From positions 1 through 34,594 of the forward strand of contig JAATGX010000077.1 in assembly GCA_015688915.1 (NCBI GenBank): a DNA stretch of 34,594 nt, in the 5' to 3' direction. Every line of letters starts with the position of its first letter. Position 1 is the stretch's first letter. Positions 7,484 through 15,644 of this stretch are shown in pieces. The notes below the pieces were generated by a model. The model saw only the letters and a list, made by a program, of their open reading frames with translations, ran no database searches and had not been told where the DNA came from. The stretch comes from Desulfuromonadales bacterium. Its GTDB lineage: Bacteria; Desulfobacterota; Desulfuromonadia; Geobacterales; Pseudopelobacteraceae. The position numbers were made by a program, and so were the translations under genes.

Positions 7484-7498
7484 TGGCACGTTAGTTGC
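7484..7498 (+). promoter_or_regulatory. Sigma54 (-24/-12) promoter of the SARP-like regulator gene
   Basis: TGGCACGTTAGTTGC is a full match to the sigma54 consensus TGGCAC-N5-TTGC. The sequence CATCCTCT before it and the five-base spacer GTTAG are almost identical to the promoter at 5706, so this is a duplicated promoter block. Predicted transcription start is near 7510, about 70 bp before the ATG at 7579. Confidence 0.85.
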
Positions 7499-7578
7499 GC
7501 TGTTCCTGCCAGGCCCTACGTGGGGCACTGACGTGCTTTCTGAATGGATCAAGCAGATATCTGTTCGCGGGGAGTTCC

Positions 7579-8166
7579 ATGAATATACCCGACATCATTA
7601 TGGATATCCAGACGCTGGGCCGCTTCGGCATGTTTGTCGATGGCAAACCCGTGGTCACCCAGTGGCCGAATGAAACGGTAAAGGTGTTTTTCTGTTCCCT
7701 GCTTTCGCCGCTGGACATCTATTTCACCTGGGACCGGATCTGCCGCTCCCTGTGGGGTGTGGCGGTGACACCGGCCAACAGGCGGCGACTGGAGGAGACC
7801 TGTATCCGCCCTCTTATCGGCTTCCTGCTCGAAGAACTGGGCTTCAACCCCATCCTCGTGGGACTCGATGGCATAAGAATCGACCATCAGCGCATCCATG
7901 TGGATGCCCTGGAGTTTCACGACACCGTCATAGAAGGACTCAGACTGTTGTCCCTCGGCAACCATGCCGCGGCGCTCGTGCAATTCAGCAGGGCCAACGC
8001 ACTCTATGTCGGCAAGTATCTGCCGGGAATGCCGGGGAAGATCATCGAAAGTACACGCAATGAGCTCGAGGCCCTGTACCGGACCAACTGCGGTCAGGGA
8101 CGCCATGCCGCTCATACGGCATTCCGGCTGTTCGGACTGCAACCCAAGGGCAGTACGCCGGCGTGA
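7579..8166 (+). CDS. Stand-alone SARP/BTAD-like transcriptional regulator
   Basis: The product is 195 residues. The N-terminal 90 residues fit an OmpR-type winged helix as in SARP regulators: LGRFGMFVDGKPV, then WPNETVKVFFCSLL (recognition region), LDIYFTWDRICRSLWG and NRRRLEETCIRPL. The pattern IRIDHQRIHVDALEFHDTV matches the linker before a bacterial transcriptional activator domain. About 60 helical residues follow (EGLRLLSLGNHAAALVQFSRA), a minimal BTAD. No ATPase or long TPR region follows, so the protein is unusually short. ATG 7579 has GGGGAG upstream. It shares its promoter module with the radical SAM gene and may be a second-tier regulator in the same response. Confidence 0.7.
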   Translation: MNIPDIIMDIQTLGRFGMFVDGKPVVTQWPNETVKVFFCSLLSPLDIYFTWDRICRSLWGVAVTPANRRRLEETCIRPLIGFLLEELGFNPILVGLDGIRIDHQRIHVDALEFHDTVIEGLRLLSLGNHAAALVQFSRANALYVGKYLPGMPGKIIESTRNELEALYRTNCGQGRHAAHTAFRLFGLQPKGSTPA

Positions 8167-8430
8167 TCGGGCTTTCCGATGGATTCGAGCAGACAGTGAT
8201 CTGCATATAACAAGCTGGACGGGTTTATCACGACCGCCCGGATAGGATTCGGGTTCCGAGCGTTCCCCAATCCCTCGCACCTGAATGAGGTACCATCATG
8301 AACACCCCGGCATTCATGGACACGTGGCCCGGTATGTATGGGCACATGACAACAAGCGCGGCTCAACCGGGGATGGAATACCTCTCTATTTCCGGTTGCG
8401 GTCAAATCGAAATCCAAAAGGAGAATTACC

Positions 8431-8610
8431 ATGAAATCAAGTACAAAGGACCGGGTGGAAGGGGCATTTCACGAAGTCAAGGGCGCGGTTAGGGAGTCAG
8501 CCGGAAAACTAAGCAATAATCCGACGCTGGAGGCAAAAGGTATCGGTGAAAAAATAGCCGGCAAAGTCCAGGAAAAGATTGGTCAGTTCAAGAAGCTCCT
8601 GGGGAAATAG
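8431..8610 (+). CDS. CsbD-like stress protein
   Basis: The product is 59 residues: MKSSTKDRVEGAFHEVKG, then AVRESAGKL, NPTLEAKGIGEKIAGKVQEK and a short lysine-rich end. This is the CsbD family pattern of small, charged, mostly helical proteins induced by general stress in many bacteria; the molecular function is unknown. AAAAGGAG lies 7 bases before the ATG. Its 3' end overlaps the 3' end of the opposite-strand pump gene by 23 bp (8588-8610). The region upstream (8167-8430) shows no other convincing gene. Confidence 0.88.
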   Translation: MKSSTKDRVEGAFHEVKGAVRESAGKLSNNPTLEAKGIGEKIAGKVQEKIGQFKKLLGK

Positions 8611-10747
8611 GCGTGCCCTTCGCAACAGAGCGGAAGCACGGGAAGGAATCGGCCATGAAGCCGGGAGAGTCGCTCGGAGCGCCGAGTGCAAGCCGCTTGA
8701 TTGCTGTCACGAGTTCGCGGTAAAGGGCAAGTCGCCCCCGGCATGCTTCGACCTGGGCGCCGGACAGTTCCGCGCATGTGGAGGCGGCGGTTTCGACCGC
8801 ATCCATCGCGGCATCGACAGTCACGGGCGGCGCAACTTCCCCCCGATTCCGCAGGAGTCCCGCCACCACGGCGAGCGCCGCGGCCACCTCCGAATCGAGC
8901 CGGCGCATCGCTGCCAGAACGGCGGCGGGCAGTGTGGCCCGGCCCTGTTCGTCGCGGGCAATCGCGAGCACTATGAGGAAAACGCTCTGGGCATCGCCGG
9001 TTATCCGCTCAATTTGTCCCGAATCCGTTGTGCCGGGCTCAAACTTCGTCGATTCGATGAACCCCTGCACGTCCGCCACCTGCTGGGAAATGAGACTCCG
9101 GAGCGCGTCAACATCTGCCTGACCGGTGGCTCCCGCCCCCGTGCAGGCGAGCGACAGCCCCGACAGCGAGCGGAGCAGATCCGCCAGCCGCTCGCGCATC
9201 CGGTCCGCCGCGCGGACAGGCCACAACACGTGCTCGACGATGCCGAACACGATGAGCCCGAACAGAACGCCGATCAGGCGGTCGCGGACCACGGTGGCGC
9301 TGCTGGCCGGACCAAAGCCCTGAAGTGTGGCCTTGTAGAAGGCGAGGCCGACCTGGTAGCCGCCGTAGGAGATGCGGGGGGTGCCGAAATTGACCCATGC
9401 GGCCACAGCGGTACCCGCACCGAAGACAAGCCAGAAGCCGCCGATGGTGTCCACCTGGGGAAACAGGAACACCAGGGCGATGAGCCCCATGCCACCGCCG
9501 ACGGCGGCGCCGCCGAAGCGGAGAACCCCCTTCTGGTTGCTGGCGCCGATGGTCGACAGCGATACGACGAAGCACGTGATTACCGAGGTGTAGATGCCCG
9601 GATAATCGAAGCCGATAAAGCAAACGTAGCAGATCAGCGCCGCCAGTGCGCCCTTGACGGCAAAACGGACATACTCGGGATTGTCGAACGCATCCGGCAG
9701 GAAAAGGCTCCGTTTTTCAAGTGAGGCGGGCTCGGATCGGCCGGACTCACCGAAGGTGCGCGGCGTGGCCAGGGCGATCTGGTCCAGTGTCCGTTCCATA
9801 TCCATGAGAAGTGAGGCCAGCCCGGTTCCCCGCTCGTCGGCGAGAGTCACCCATGTGCCGGGCTCCGGCAAGTGCAGCTCTTCGAATGCCCGCCGCGTCC
9901 GATCGCACCCGTCGGCCAGACGGATGAACCGCTCCCGTTGAATCCTTCCGGCAGAGACATCCGCGACCGTTTCCAGCGCCACGGCAGCCGTCACCAGCCG
10001 GTCCACGAGCGTTATGATCGTGGCGAGCCCCTCGCGGTGCCTGCGCACCCACGGGCGGATCATGGCCGCGGTCTTCAGCAGTGCGAGCGGCCTGGACATG
10101 CCGGCGATTGAAAGAGATCTCAGTGAGACGCTTTCCGGCTCTTTCCCGTTGCTGAAGGCCACATGCCGAAGCGTCTGCGCAACCGCCTCGAGCCGGGTGT
10201 CAAGTTCTCGTTTCAGAAGTGCCAGGGGGTCTCCCGGAGACAGCAGGAACTGCACGGCGAGGTTCACGGAGAGTCCGAGCACCGCGCACCACCATATCCA
10301 GAGCATGAACTCGACCTGCGCCTCCGGGTACGGTGGAAATACATCCGGAATTATCATGACAAGGGCCGCCGGAAGACCGATGGCAGAGCCCAGGGCGCCG
10401 ATCGTCAGGACCCGCTTGAGGAAGAGTCCCCCAAAGAGGAACAGTGCCAGAAAGCAGATACGGAGCCACGGGATGTCGAGGGACAGTTCCAGGGCGAGGA
10501 GGGCCAGCCCCATGCCGATGGTCGTTCCCGCGATACCCATGACCGATCCCACGAGCGTTGCCACCGTGTCTTCCTGGGTGATCAGGTACATGACGATCAT
10601 GACGATCAGGGCGTGCGGGATCCGGTGCATCATGATCGGAATCGTGGCCGCAAGGCAGGCGATGGTCAGCCGGAGGGTGGCGCTCCCTCTTCCGGGGGTC
10701 GGGGTGAGTTCGCGGCGGAGAACATCCAGGAGGGCGGAAGGGCTCAT
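8588..10747 (-). CDS. FUSC-family (AaeB-like) efflux pump membrane protein
   Basis: The product is 719 residues. Two blocks of hydrophobic helices, about 20-180 and 370-510, frame cytoplasmic helical regions. This is the two-repeat layout of the FUSC/AaeB family of aromatic-acid exporters (sequences such as LTIACLAATIPIMM, YVCFIGFDYPGIYTS and FLFPQVDTIGGFWLVFGAG). It is the last gene of the efflux operon; its ATG overlaps the adaptor stop by 4 bases (ATGA), so the two are translationally coupled. The likely role is export of an organic acid or phenolic compound across the inner membrane. The substrate is unknown. Confidence 0.88.
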   Translation of the reverse strand: MSPSALLDVLRRELTPTPGRGSATLRLTIACLAATIPIMMHRIPHALIVMIVMYLITQEDTVATLVGSVMGIAGTTIGMGLALLALELSLDIPWLRICFLALFLFGGLFLKRVLTIGALGSAIGLPAALVMIIPDVFPPYPEAQVEFMLWIWWCAVLGLSVNLAVQFLLSPGDPLALLKRELDTRLEAVAQTLRHVAFSNGKEPESVSLRSLSIAGMSRPLALLKTAAMIRPWVRRHREGLATIITLVDRLVTAAVALETVADVSAGRIQRERFIRLADGCDRTRRAFEELHLPEPGTWVTLADERGTGLASLLMDMERTLDQIALATPRTFGESGRSEPASLEKRSLFLPDAFDNPEYVRFAVKGALAALICYVCFIGFDYPGIYTSVITCFVVSLSTIGASNQKGVLRFGGAAVGGGMGLIALVFLFPQVDTIGGFWLVFGAGTAVAAWVNFGTPRISYGGYQVGLAFYKATLQGFGPASSATVVRDRLIGVLFGLIVFGIVEHVLWPVRAADRMRERLADLLRSLSGLSLACTGAGATGQADVDALRSLISQQVADVQGFIESTKFEPGTTDSGQIERITGDAQSVFLIVLAIARDEQGRATLPAAVLAAMRRLDSEVAAALAVVAGLLRNRGEVAPPVTVDAAMDAVETAASTCAELSGAQVEACRGRLALYRELVTAIKRLALGAPSDSPGFMADSFPCFRSVAKGTPISPGAS

Positions 10748-11940
10748 CGTCCGTTGGCGTTCACGGTTGCCACGGCCGAGGCGCCCAGGCGGAAGGAGTC
10801 GTCCGGTTTGTCGATCTTGATGCGCACGGGAAAGCGCGCCGCGAGGCGGATCCAGTCGAGGGAACGCTCCACACGTGGCAGGCCGTTGACGCTTGTTCCG
10901 TTCTCCGGCAGCACGGCCCAGCCAAGTCCGACCACGCTGCCCCGGAAGTGCTTTCCGGGCTGTGACTGCAGATAGAGGTCCACCGGCGCCCCGGCGGGGA
11001 TGTGACGGAGCTGGGTTTCCCGGAAGTTGGCAACGACGTACCAGGTGGTGGTATCCACCAGGGTGAACATCTCCGCGCCGGCCCGGGCGAACGCCCCTGT
11101 GGAAATGTTCATGTTGACGACGAGACCGGTGAATGGCGCACGGACGCGGCAGTAGCTCAGATCAAGCTCCGCCGCGTGCACGGCCGCCGCGGCCGCGGCC
11201 ACCCTGGCGTTCGTGCCGTCGACCTGGCCGATGGCGTCCTCGGCGCGGGAGCTTTCGCTGCGGGCCTGTCGAAGGGCCGCCTCGGTGGCGGTATGCTGTG
11301 CGCGTGTCGATGCCAGGGTTGCCACGGCGGCATTTTTGTGCGCCCGCGCCTGATCGAGCGCCGCGAGGGCCGCCGCCCGCTGCGTCCCGGCTTCCTCCAC
11401 ACGGTCCGCCGTGACGAACTGCTTCGGCAGCAGCGGTTCGAGGCGCTTCAAATGCTCATCGGCATGCCGGAACTGGGCTTCGAGCCGGGCGATCTCGGCG
11501 TCGGCGGCCACCGGATCCATCTCCCGGCGCCTGACGTCGGCCTTGGATGCATCGACCTGGGCCTCTGCCCGGGAGACGGCGGCCACGGCGGTGACAGCGC
11601 CTTTCTTGAGGCCTTCCACCTCCTTGCGCGTGAGGGCGAGCGCGGCCCGGGCTTTTTCCAGCGCGATCTCATAGGGCCGCGGGTCGATCACAAAGAGAAG
11701 ATCCCCCTCCCGAACCAGTTGGTTGTCGCGCACGTGGATCTCGATGATGCGGCCGCTGACCTGCGGGGCCATTCCCACGAAGTTGGCCCTTACCGTGGCA
11801 TCATCCGTCTGAGGCCTCTTCTCCCACTGGAGCAGCGCCACGGCCACGGCTATGACCGCGGCTCCCACAATCGCCGCACCCAGCAGCCGACCAAGGAGAC
11901 GACGGGCTTTCGGGTCTGTTGGAACGTTTTCGACACTCAT
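10744..11940 (-). CDS. HlyD/AaeA-like membrane-fusion adaptor
   Basis: The product is 398 residues. A single N-terminal membrane helix (about 15-40, GAAIVGAAVIAVAVALLQW) is followed by DDATVRANFVGMAPQVSGRI, the standard first lipoyl half. A long alpha-helical hairpin (about 90-250) comes next, then the second lipoyl half DLSYCRVRAPFTGLVVN and a beta-barrel domain. It links the pump to the TolC-like channel. Start 11940 is preceded by GAGGGTAA; a longer in-frame start lies inside the DUF1656 gene and is unlikely. The stop overlaps the start of the pump gene by 4 bases. Confidence 0.9.
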   Translation of the reverse strand: MSVENVPTDPKARRLLGRLLGAAIVGAAVIAVAVALLQWEKRPQTDDATVRANFVGMAPQVSGRIIEIHVRDNQLVREGDLLFVIDPRPYEIALEKARAALALTRKEVEGLKKGAVTAVAAVSRAEAQVDASKADVRRREMDPVAADAEIARLEAQFRHADEHLKRLEPLLPKQFVTADRVEEAGTQRAAALAALDQARAHKNAAVATLASTRAQHTATEAALRQARSESSRAEDAIGQVDGTNARVAAAAAAVHAAELDLSYCRVRAPFTGLVVNMNISTGAFARAGAEMFTLVDTTTWYVVANFRETQLRHIPAGAPVDLYLQSQPGKHFRGSVVGLGWAVLPENGTSVNGLPRVERSLDWIRLAARFPVRIKIDKPDDSFRLGASAVATVNANGR

Positions 11941-11944
11941 GGCG

Positions 11945-12148
11945 TTACCCTCTGAAAAAAGCCACCCAGAGCAGGAGGGTGACGAGAATGCCGAGACTCG
12001 TATAGACCAGGCTACGCGGACCCAGGTAAGGATCGAGCCCGGTGCGGACGAAGAGCTGCCGCGCAAGCAAGGCCGCCACGGCCCCGATTGCGGCGCACAG
12101 CATCCAGGACGGAAAAAACGAGCCGATAACGTTGATCTGGGGTCCCAT
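11945..12148 (-). CDS. DUF1656/AaeX-like small membrane protein
   Basis: The product is 67 residues with two predicted membrane helices (about 14-33 and 46-65; SWMLCAAIGAVAALLARQLF, SLGILVTLLLWVAFF). The TGLDPYLGPRSLVY segment between them is typical of DUF1656 proteins, which are nearly always encoded next to AaeA/AaeB-type efflux genes. A GAGGTAG ribosome site precedes the ATG. It lies 4 bp before the adaptor gene and 10 bp after the TolC-like gene. It is probably a pump accessory subunit of unknown mechanism. Confidence 0.85.
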   Translation of the reverse strand: MGPQINVIGSFFPSWMLCAAIGAVAALLARQLFVRTGLDPYLGPRSLVYTSLGILVTLLLWVAFFRG

Positions 12149-12158
12149 TGCTGCTACC

Positions 12159-13673
12159 TCACCTGGCCTCGGGGGCGGTATTGAAGGCTAGCGCCGCCGA
12201 GGCGGTATAGAGCTGGAGCTTGGTGTCCAGCTCGACGAAACGTGCATGGCTCAACTCGCGGCGAGCGGCCAATAAATCGATGAGCGTCCCGAGACCTTGA
12301 CGGTACGATTCCAGGGTAGCCTCGTAGGACAGACGGGAAGCCTCCGCCAGCGCCGCCGCGACATCGAGCTTGCGGACGGCAAGCCGAACGTCCGTGTAGG
12401 CCTTCCAGACCTCTCTGATGGCCCGGTCGCGGGCGGCAATCACCTCGTCTTCGGCGGCCCTGCGCTCGGCCTCCACCAGTTCCACCTCCCGCCTGGTTGC
12501 TCCCCCCTCGAAAAGGTTCCACTCGAAGAGCAGTCCCGCGCCTCCACTCGGTTCGGCGGCGTTGAACCACCCGGTCGACTGGGTTCCGCCGGTGATTTTG
12601 ACACGGCCGGCAAGAACATTGACATTGGACACCAGGGAAAGGGTCGGGAAATAGGCCGCGCGGGCGCGACGCACCTCAGCCTCCTTTCCGCGGAGGGCCG
12701 CCACCTTGGCTATGAGGTCCGGCCGCCTGTCGAGCGCCTGGTCGATAACCTTGTCCACCGACTCTTCCAGTGCCGCCGGCGACGGCAGCGACGAGAAATC
12801 GGCGACCCGGATCTCTGTCGTGGGCGGAATGCCGACGCTTTCCGCCAAGGCCACCTGGGCGTCACGTTCCATGGCCAGCACGTCCTCCAGGTCGAAAACC
12901 GCCTGTGCTTCCTGCTGCCGGGCAAGAGCGGCCTCGGGAAGGGTCGCCAGTCCGTTCTTCAGTCGGGCGTCCGCCGCCTCCCGCACGGCACGGGCCGAAT
13001 CAAGGGAGCTCCGGGCAACGGCGATCTTTTCTTTCAGGCTGGTAAGGGCAAAATAGGCACGCTGGACGTGGAAGACGATCTCCTGGTGCTTGCGGTTGAA
13101 ACCAAGGTTGGCTGCGAGCAGACGCTCTTTGGCCGCGTCCATTGCGTTCCCCCGGCGGCCGAAGTCGAGAAGCAGCCACCGCAGATTCAGTGCGGGAAGA
13201 ATCTGTTCCAGGTCCGAGCGAAAGAAACCGTCGGGCGCGACATTCCGGGGCGCGGGAATTGCCTGGCTCTGATAGCCCCCAAGCGCCGCCAGCACGAGAA
13301 CCGGGTAATACTTGCTTTCCACGAGTCCGACGCCGATCGCGGCCTGGCGGGCCGTCTCCCATGCAACGCGTGTTTCAGGGTTGGTGCGCTGGGCCATGTC
13401 GATCAGTTCAACCAGTTCGTAGCGCTTTTGCGGGTCAATGGGTGAGCGCTCGGCCGACTTGAGCACACTCCGGTACCTGCTCAGGTCCGGGGCGCTCCAC
13501 AGCGTGCTCGCCGCGGGCGCCACCTGACGCGCCAGCCGTTCGGGCAGATCGCGGCTGTTCCGCATGGACTCGGCCGTTTCGGCCGGTGATGCCTCGGCTC
13601 CCGTGGAATCTCCCGGCCGGCCCAGGAGGACGCACACCCCGAGGAGCAGGGACAAAGAGACGGTCGGCCTCAT
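12159..13673 (-). CDS. TolC-like outer-membrane efflux protein
   Basis: The product is 504 residues. A signal peptide is visible (MRPTVSLSLLLGVCVLLG, cleavage near GAEA). Two outer-membrane efflux repeats of long helices follow, at about 80-290 and 300-495: PETRVAWETARQAAIGVG, ALTSLKEKIAVARSSLDSA, LDRRPDLIAKVAALRGKEAE and ALNFNTAPEA-type endings. The motif DRRPDL is a hallmark of the family. Start 13673 has GGAGGG upstream; 20 extra in-frame residues before it are not signal-like. It is the first gene of the four-gene efflux operon behind the sigma54 promoter at 13839-13853. Confidence 0.9.
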   Translation of the reverse strand: MRPTVSLSLLLGVCVLLGRPGDSTGAEASPAETAESMRNSRDLPERLARQVAPAASTLWSAPDLSRYRSVLKSAERSPIDPQKRYELVELIDMAQRTNPETRVAWETARQAAIGVGLVESKYYPVLVLAALGGYQSQAIPAPRNVAPDGFFRSDLEQILPALNLRWLLLDFGRRGNAMDAAKERLLAANLGFNRKHQEIVFHVQRAYFALTSLKEKIAVARSSLDSARAVREAADARLKNGLATLPEAALARQQEAQAVFDLEDVLAMERDAQVALAESVGIPPTTEIRVADFSSLPSPAALEESVDKVIDQALDRRPDLIAKVAALRGKEAEVRRARAAYFPTLSLVSNVNVLAGRVKITGGTQSTGWFNAAEPSGGAGLLFEWNLFEGGATRREVELVEAERRAAEDEVIAARDRAIREVWKAYTDVRLAVRKLDVAAALAEASRLSYEATLESYRQGLGTLIDLLAARRELSHARFVELDTKLQLYTASAALAFNTAPEAR

Positions 13674-13838
13674 CAAATCCCTCCGCTGGCGCGTGTGTCT
13701 CCTCCCGGCAGAGCCGGGGGGAGGTGGAAGCAAGTAATCGGCAAGTAACTCATCAATGTTCCGCGCAATAGGTTGAGATGTTTTTTCCGACGTTCGCTAT
13801 CTCGCGAAACGATTATCCACTTTGGTCACGCTTTATTA

Positions 13839-13853
13839 GCAATTCCGATGCCA
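13839..13853 (-). promoter_or_regulatory. Sigma54 promoter of the efflux operon
   Basis: On the minus strand the sequence reads TGGCATCGGAATTGC, matching TGGCAC-N5-TTGC with a single C-to-T change at the sixth base. Transcription would start near 13827, about 150 bp ahead of the TolC-like start at 13673. A sigma54 activator is encoded immediately upstream on the same strand, and a 14-bp inverted repeat lies between them. Confidence 0.75.
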
Positions 13854-13887
13854 TCGTAACTCATTGAAAATGCTTGATAACACGAAT

Positions 13888-13925
13888 CGAAATATCGCGA
13901 AATATGGGTAATTCGCGATATTTCG
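13888..13925. promoter_or_regulatory. Perfect 14-bp inverted repeat, candidate activator-binding site for the efflux promoter
   Basis: The arms are CGAAATATCGCGAA (13888-13901) and TTCGCGATATTTCG (13912-13925), perfectly complementary, with a 10-bp spacer. A related half-site, TCGCGAAA, lies at 13802-13809. The centre is about 55 bp upstream of the -24 element. The hairpin sits just after the stop of the sigma54 activator gene but has no T-run, so an enhancer site fits better than a terminator. Confidence 0.65.
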
Positions 13926-13961
13926 TGAAAATAGAGGGTTTGGGACAATGGATTGGAGTTG

Positions 13962-15485
13962 CTAGGGGGCTTTGAAGAGGTGTTTGCTTATGTTGAGGGA
14001 TTTGATTTTCGACTCAAGAGTCGAGGGTGGAATCCCGAGCTTTGCGGCCGCTCCCAGCGGTCCGGACACCCGGCCCCTGCATTCCGCCAGGGCCGCCTCG
14101 ATCAGACCCTTTTCCTGGGTCACCAGTTTGTCGGCGAACCGCATGTTCGCCGGCTGGGTTTGGCCGGGCCCCGGAATGAGCCAACTCCCGTCGACCGCAA
14201 AGTCCCCTGAGTCGCAGAGGATCACCGACCGTTCAATCACATTCTGCAACTCCCGGATATTGCCCGGCCAGTGGTATGCCCGGAGCAGCTCCAGGCTCTT
14301 CTTGCCGGTATTTCGTATTTTCTTTCCCAGCTTGGAGGCGTATCGGTCAACAAAGTATTCGACCAGCATGGGGATGTCTTCTTTTCGTTCCCGAAGAGAA
14401 GGCATGTGGATGGGAAACACGTTGAGCCGGTAGAACAGGTCGATTCGAAAGGTTCCGCCAGTGATGGCATCGCTCAAGTCACGGTTGGTGGCGGCGATCA
14501 CCCGCACATTGGTCCGAATCGTTTTATGGCCTCCCACACGCTCCAGTTCGTTTTCCTGCAGAACGCGCAGGAGAACGGCCTGGGTTTCAAGCGGAAGTTC
14601 CCCGATCTCATCCAGGAAGATTGTCCCTCCTTCGGCCAGTTCAAAGCGCCCGAGGCGCCGCTGGTGGGCCCCCGTGAAGGCTCCCTTCTCATGGCCGAAT
14701 AATTCCGAGGCTATCAACGACGCGGGGATTGCCGCGCAATTGATGCTGACAAAGGCACGTGAGGCCCGCCTGGATCGTTTGTGGATCGCCCGGGCGACGA
14801 GCTCCTTCCCCGTGCCGGTTTCACCGGTGATGAAGACCGTGGAATCGGTCGGCGCGACCTTGGTGACATGCGCAAGCACGGCTTTCAGTACCGGCGAGGC
14901 GCCCACGATCTCCTCGAACATCGATACCTTGCTGATTTCTTCCCGTAGCGAAATGTTCTCTTTGTACAGACGGTCTCTCAATTTCTTGACCGAGTCGAGC
15001 GTCCGGCGGAGACGATCTTCAGTATGCTTCATGTCCTCGATGTCGACGAGCGTCCCATACCACTTGACTATGTTTCCCTGTTCGTCGCGCAGCGGCACGG
15101 TGCGGCCCAGGATCCACCGGTATTCGCCGTTGGCCTGCCGAACGCGCAGTGTTTGCTCTACCGGTTCCCCATCAGCCAGGGCCGTCCGCCATTTTCCCAC
15201 AACCCGTGCCAGGTCTTCGGGATGGACTACGGTCATCCACCCCCAGTTCAGCCATTGCTCCCTCGAAAGACCCATATAATGCAACCAGCTTGGAGTGACA
15301 AAATCAACGGAACCGTCAGGGAGGGCGGTCGCGATGAAGGCGGGAATCGTCTCGATGATGGCGCGAAGCTCATCTTCGTGGTGCCGGATCCTGTCTTCGG
15401 CCTCAATAGTTACAAGCGAGGTGTTTTCCATGGTGTCCACTGTGTAGAGATATTTTCCGCCGAATATTCCTTTAGCCAGTAGCAT
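13962..15485 (-). CDS. PAS-domain sigma54-dependent transcriptional activator (candidate efflux regulator)
   Basis: The product is 507 residues from ATG 15485. A PAS domain spans about 41-151 (IIETIPAFIATALPDGSVD, EYRWILGRTVPLRDE, YGTLVDIEDMKH) and a coiled coil about 155-190. The AAA+ domain has Walker A GETGTGKE (221-228), GAFTG (268-272), FLDEIGELP and FRIDLFYRLNVFP. A C-terminal Fis-type helix-turn-helix reads GAAAKLGIPPSTLESKIKSL. There is no receiver domain, so the PAS domain probably senses the inducer. The start is uncertain: ATG 15485 lacks a strong ribosome site, and an in-frame ATG at 15432 gives a form starting MENTSLV. Its position upstream of the sigma54-driven efflux operon suggests local control. 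Confidence 0.9.
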   Translation of the reverse strand: MLLAKGIFGGKYLYTVDTMENTSLVTIEAEDRIRHHEDELRAIIETIPAFIATALPDGSVDFVTPSWLHYMGLSREQWLNWGWMTVVHPEDLARVVGKWRTALADGEPVEQTLRVRQANGEYRWILGRTVPLRDEQGNIVKWYGTLVDIEDMKHTEDRLRRTLDSVKKLRDRLYKENISLREEISKVSMFEEIVGASPVLKAVLAHVTKVAPTDSTVFITGETGTGKELVARAIHKRSRRASRAFVSINCAAIPASLIASELFGHEKGAFTGAHQRRLGRFELAEGGTIFLDEIGELPLETQAVLLRVLQENELERVGGHKTIRTNVRVIAATNRDLSDAITGGTFRIDLFYRLNVFPIHMPSLRERKEDIPMLVEYFVDRYASKLGKKIRNTGKKSLELLRAYHWPGNIRELQNVIERSVILCDSGDFAVDGSWLIPGPGQTQPANMRFADKLVTQEKGLIEAALAECRGRVSGPLGAAAKLGIPPSTLESKIKSLNISKHLFKAP

Positions 15486-15537
15486 GCCAAAAATAAACGT
15501 AATTAATATCAATATGATGTAAATAATGTCAAAATTT

Positions 15538-15607
15538 TACTAAAATATTTTATAATACACATCGAATTATTTGGTAATTTGTCTTGGATTTACAAAATAT
15601 TTTAGTA
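15538..15607. promoter_or_regulatory. Paired AT-rich palindromes in the divergent region between two sigma54 activators
   Basis: TACTAAAATATTTT (15538-15551) and AAAATATTTTAGTA (15594-15607) are perfectly complementary 14-bp arms. Each holds a dyad of its own: TAAAATATTTTA at 15541-15552, and CAAAATATTTTA-G at 15593-15604. The two dyads start 52 bp apart, close to five helical turns. The layout suggests a dimeric repressor or activator binding both sites with looping, controlling one or both divergent genes. The intergenic DNA (15486-15644) is strikingly AT-rich compared with its surroundings. Confidence 0.6.
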
Positions 15608-15644
15608 TCGGGATTGTATTCGGACCAGGAACAGGAGACGTGGC

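Noticed and set aside
8298..8492. 64-residue plus-strand open frame before CsbD
   Set aside because: It overlaps CsbD in another frame, lacks a family pattern and has a poor ribosome site; the CsbD frame is better supported.
8579..9724. Plus-strand open frame opposite the FUSC pump
   Set aside because: Composition is that of an antisense shadow; the minus strand encodes clear membrane helices.
11002..11955. Plus-strand open frame opposite the HlyD-like gene
   Set aside because: No ribosome site and only Gly/Arg/His-rich composition; shadow of the adaptor gene.
12297..13445. Plus-strand open frame opposite the TolC-like gene
   Set aside because: Antisense shadow; the minus strand has the DRRPDL motif and a signal peptide.
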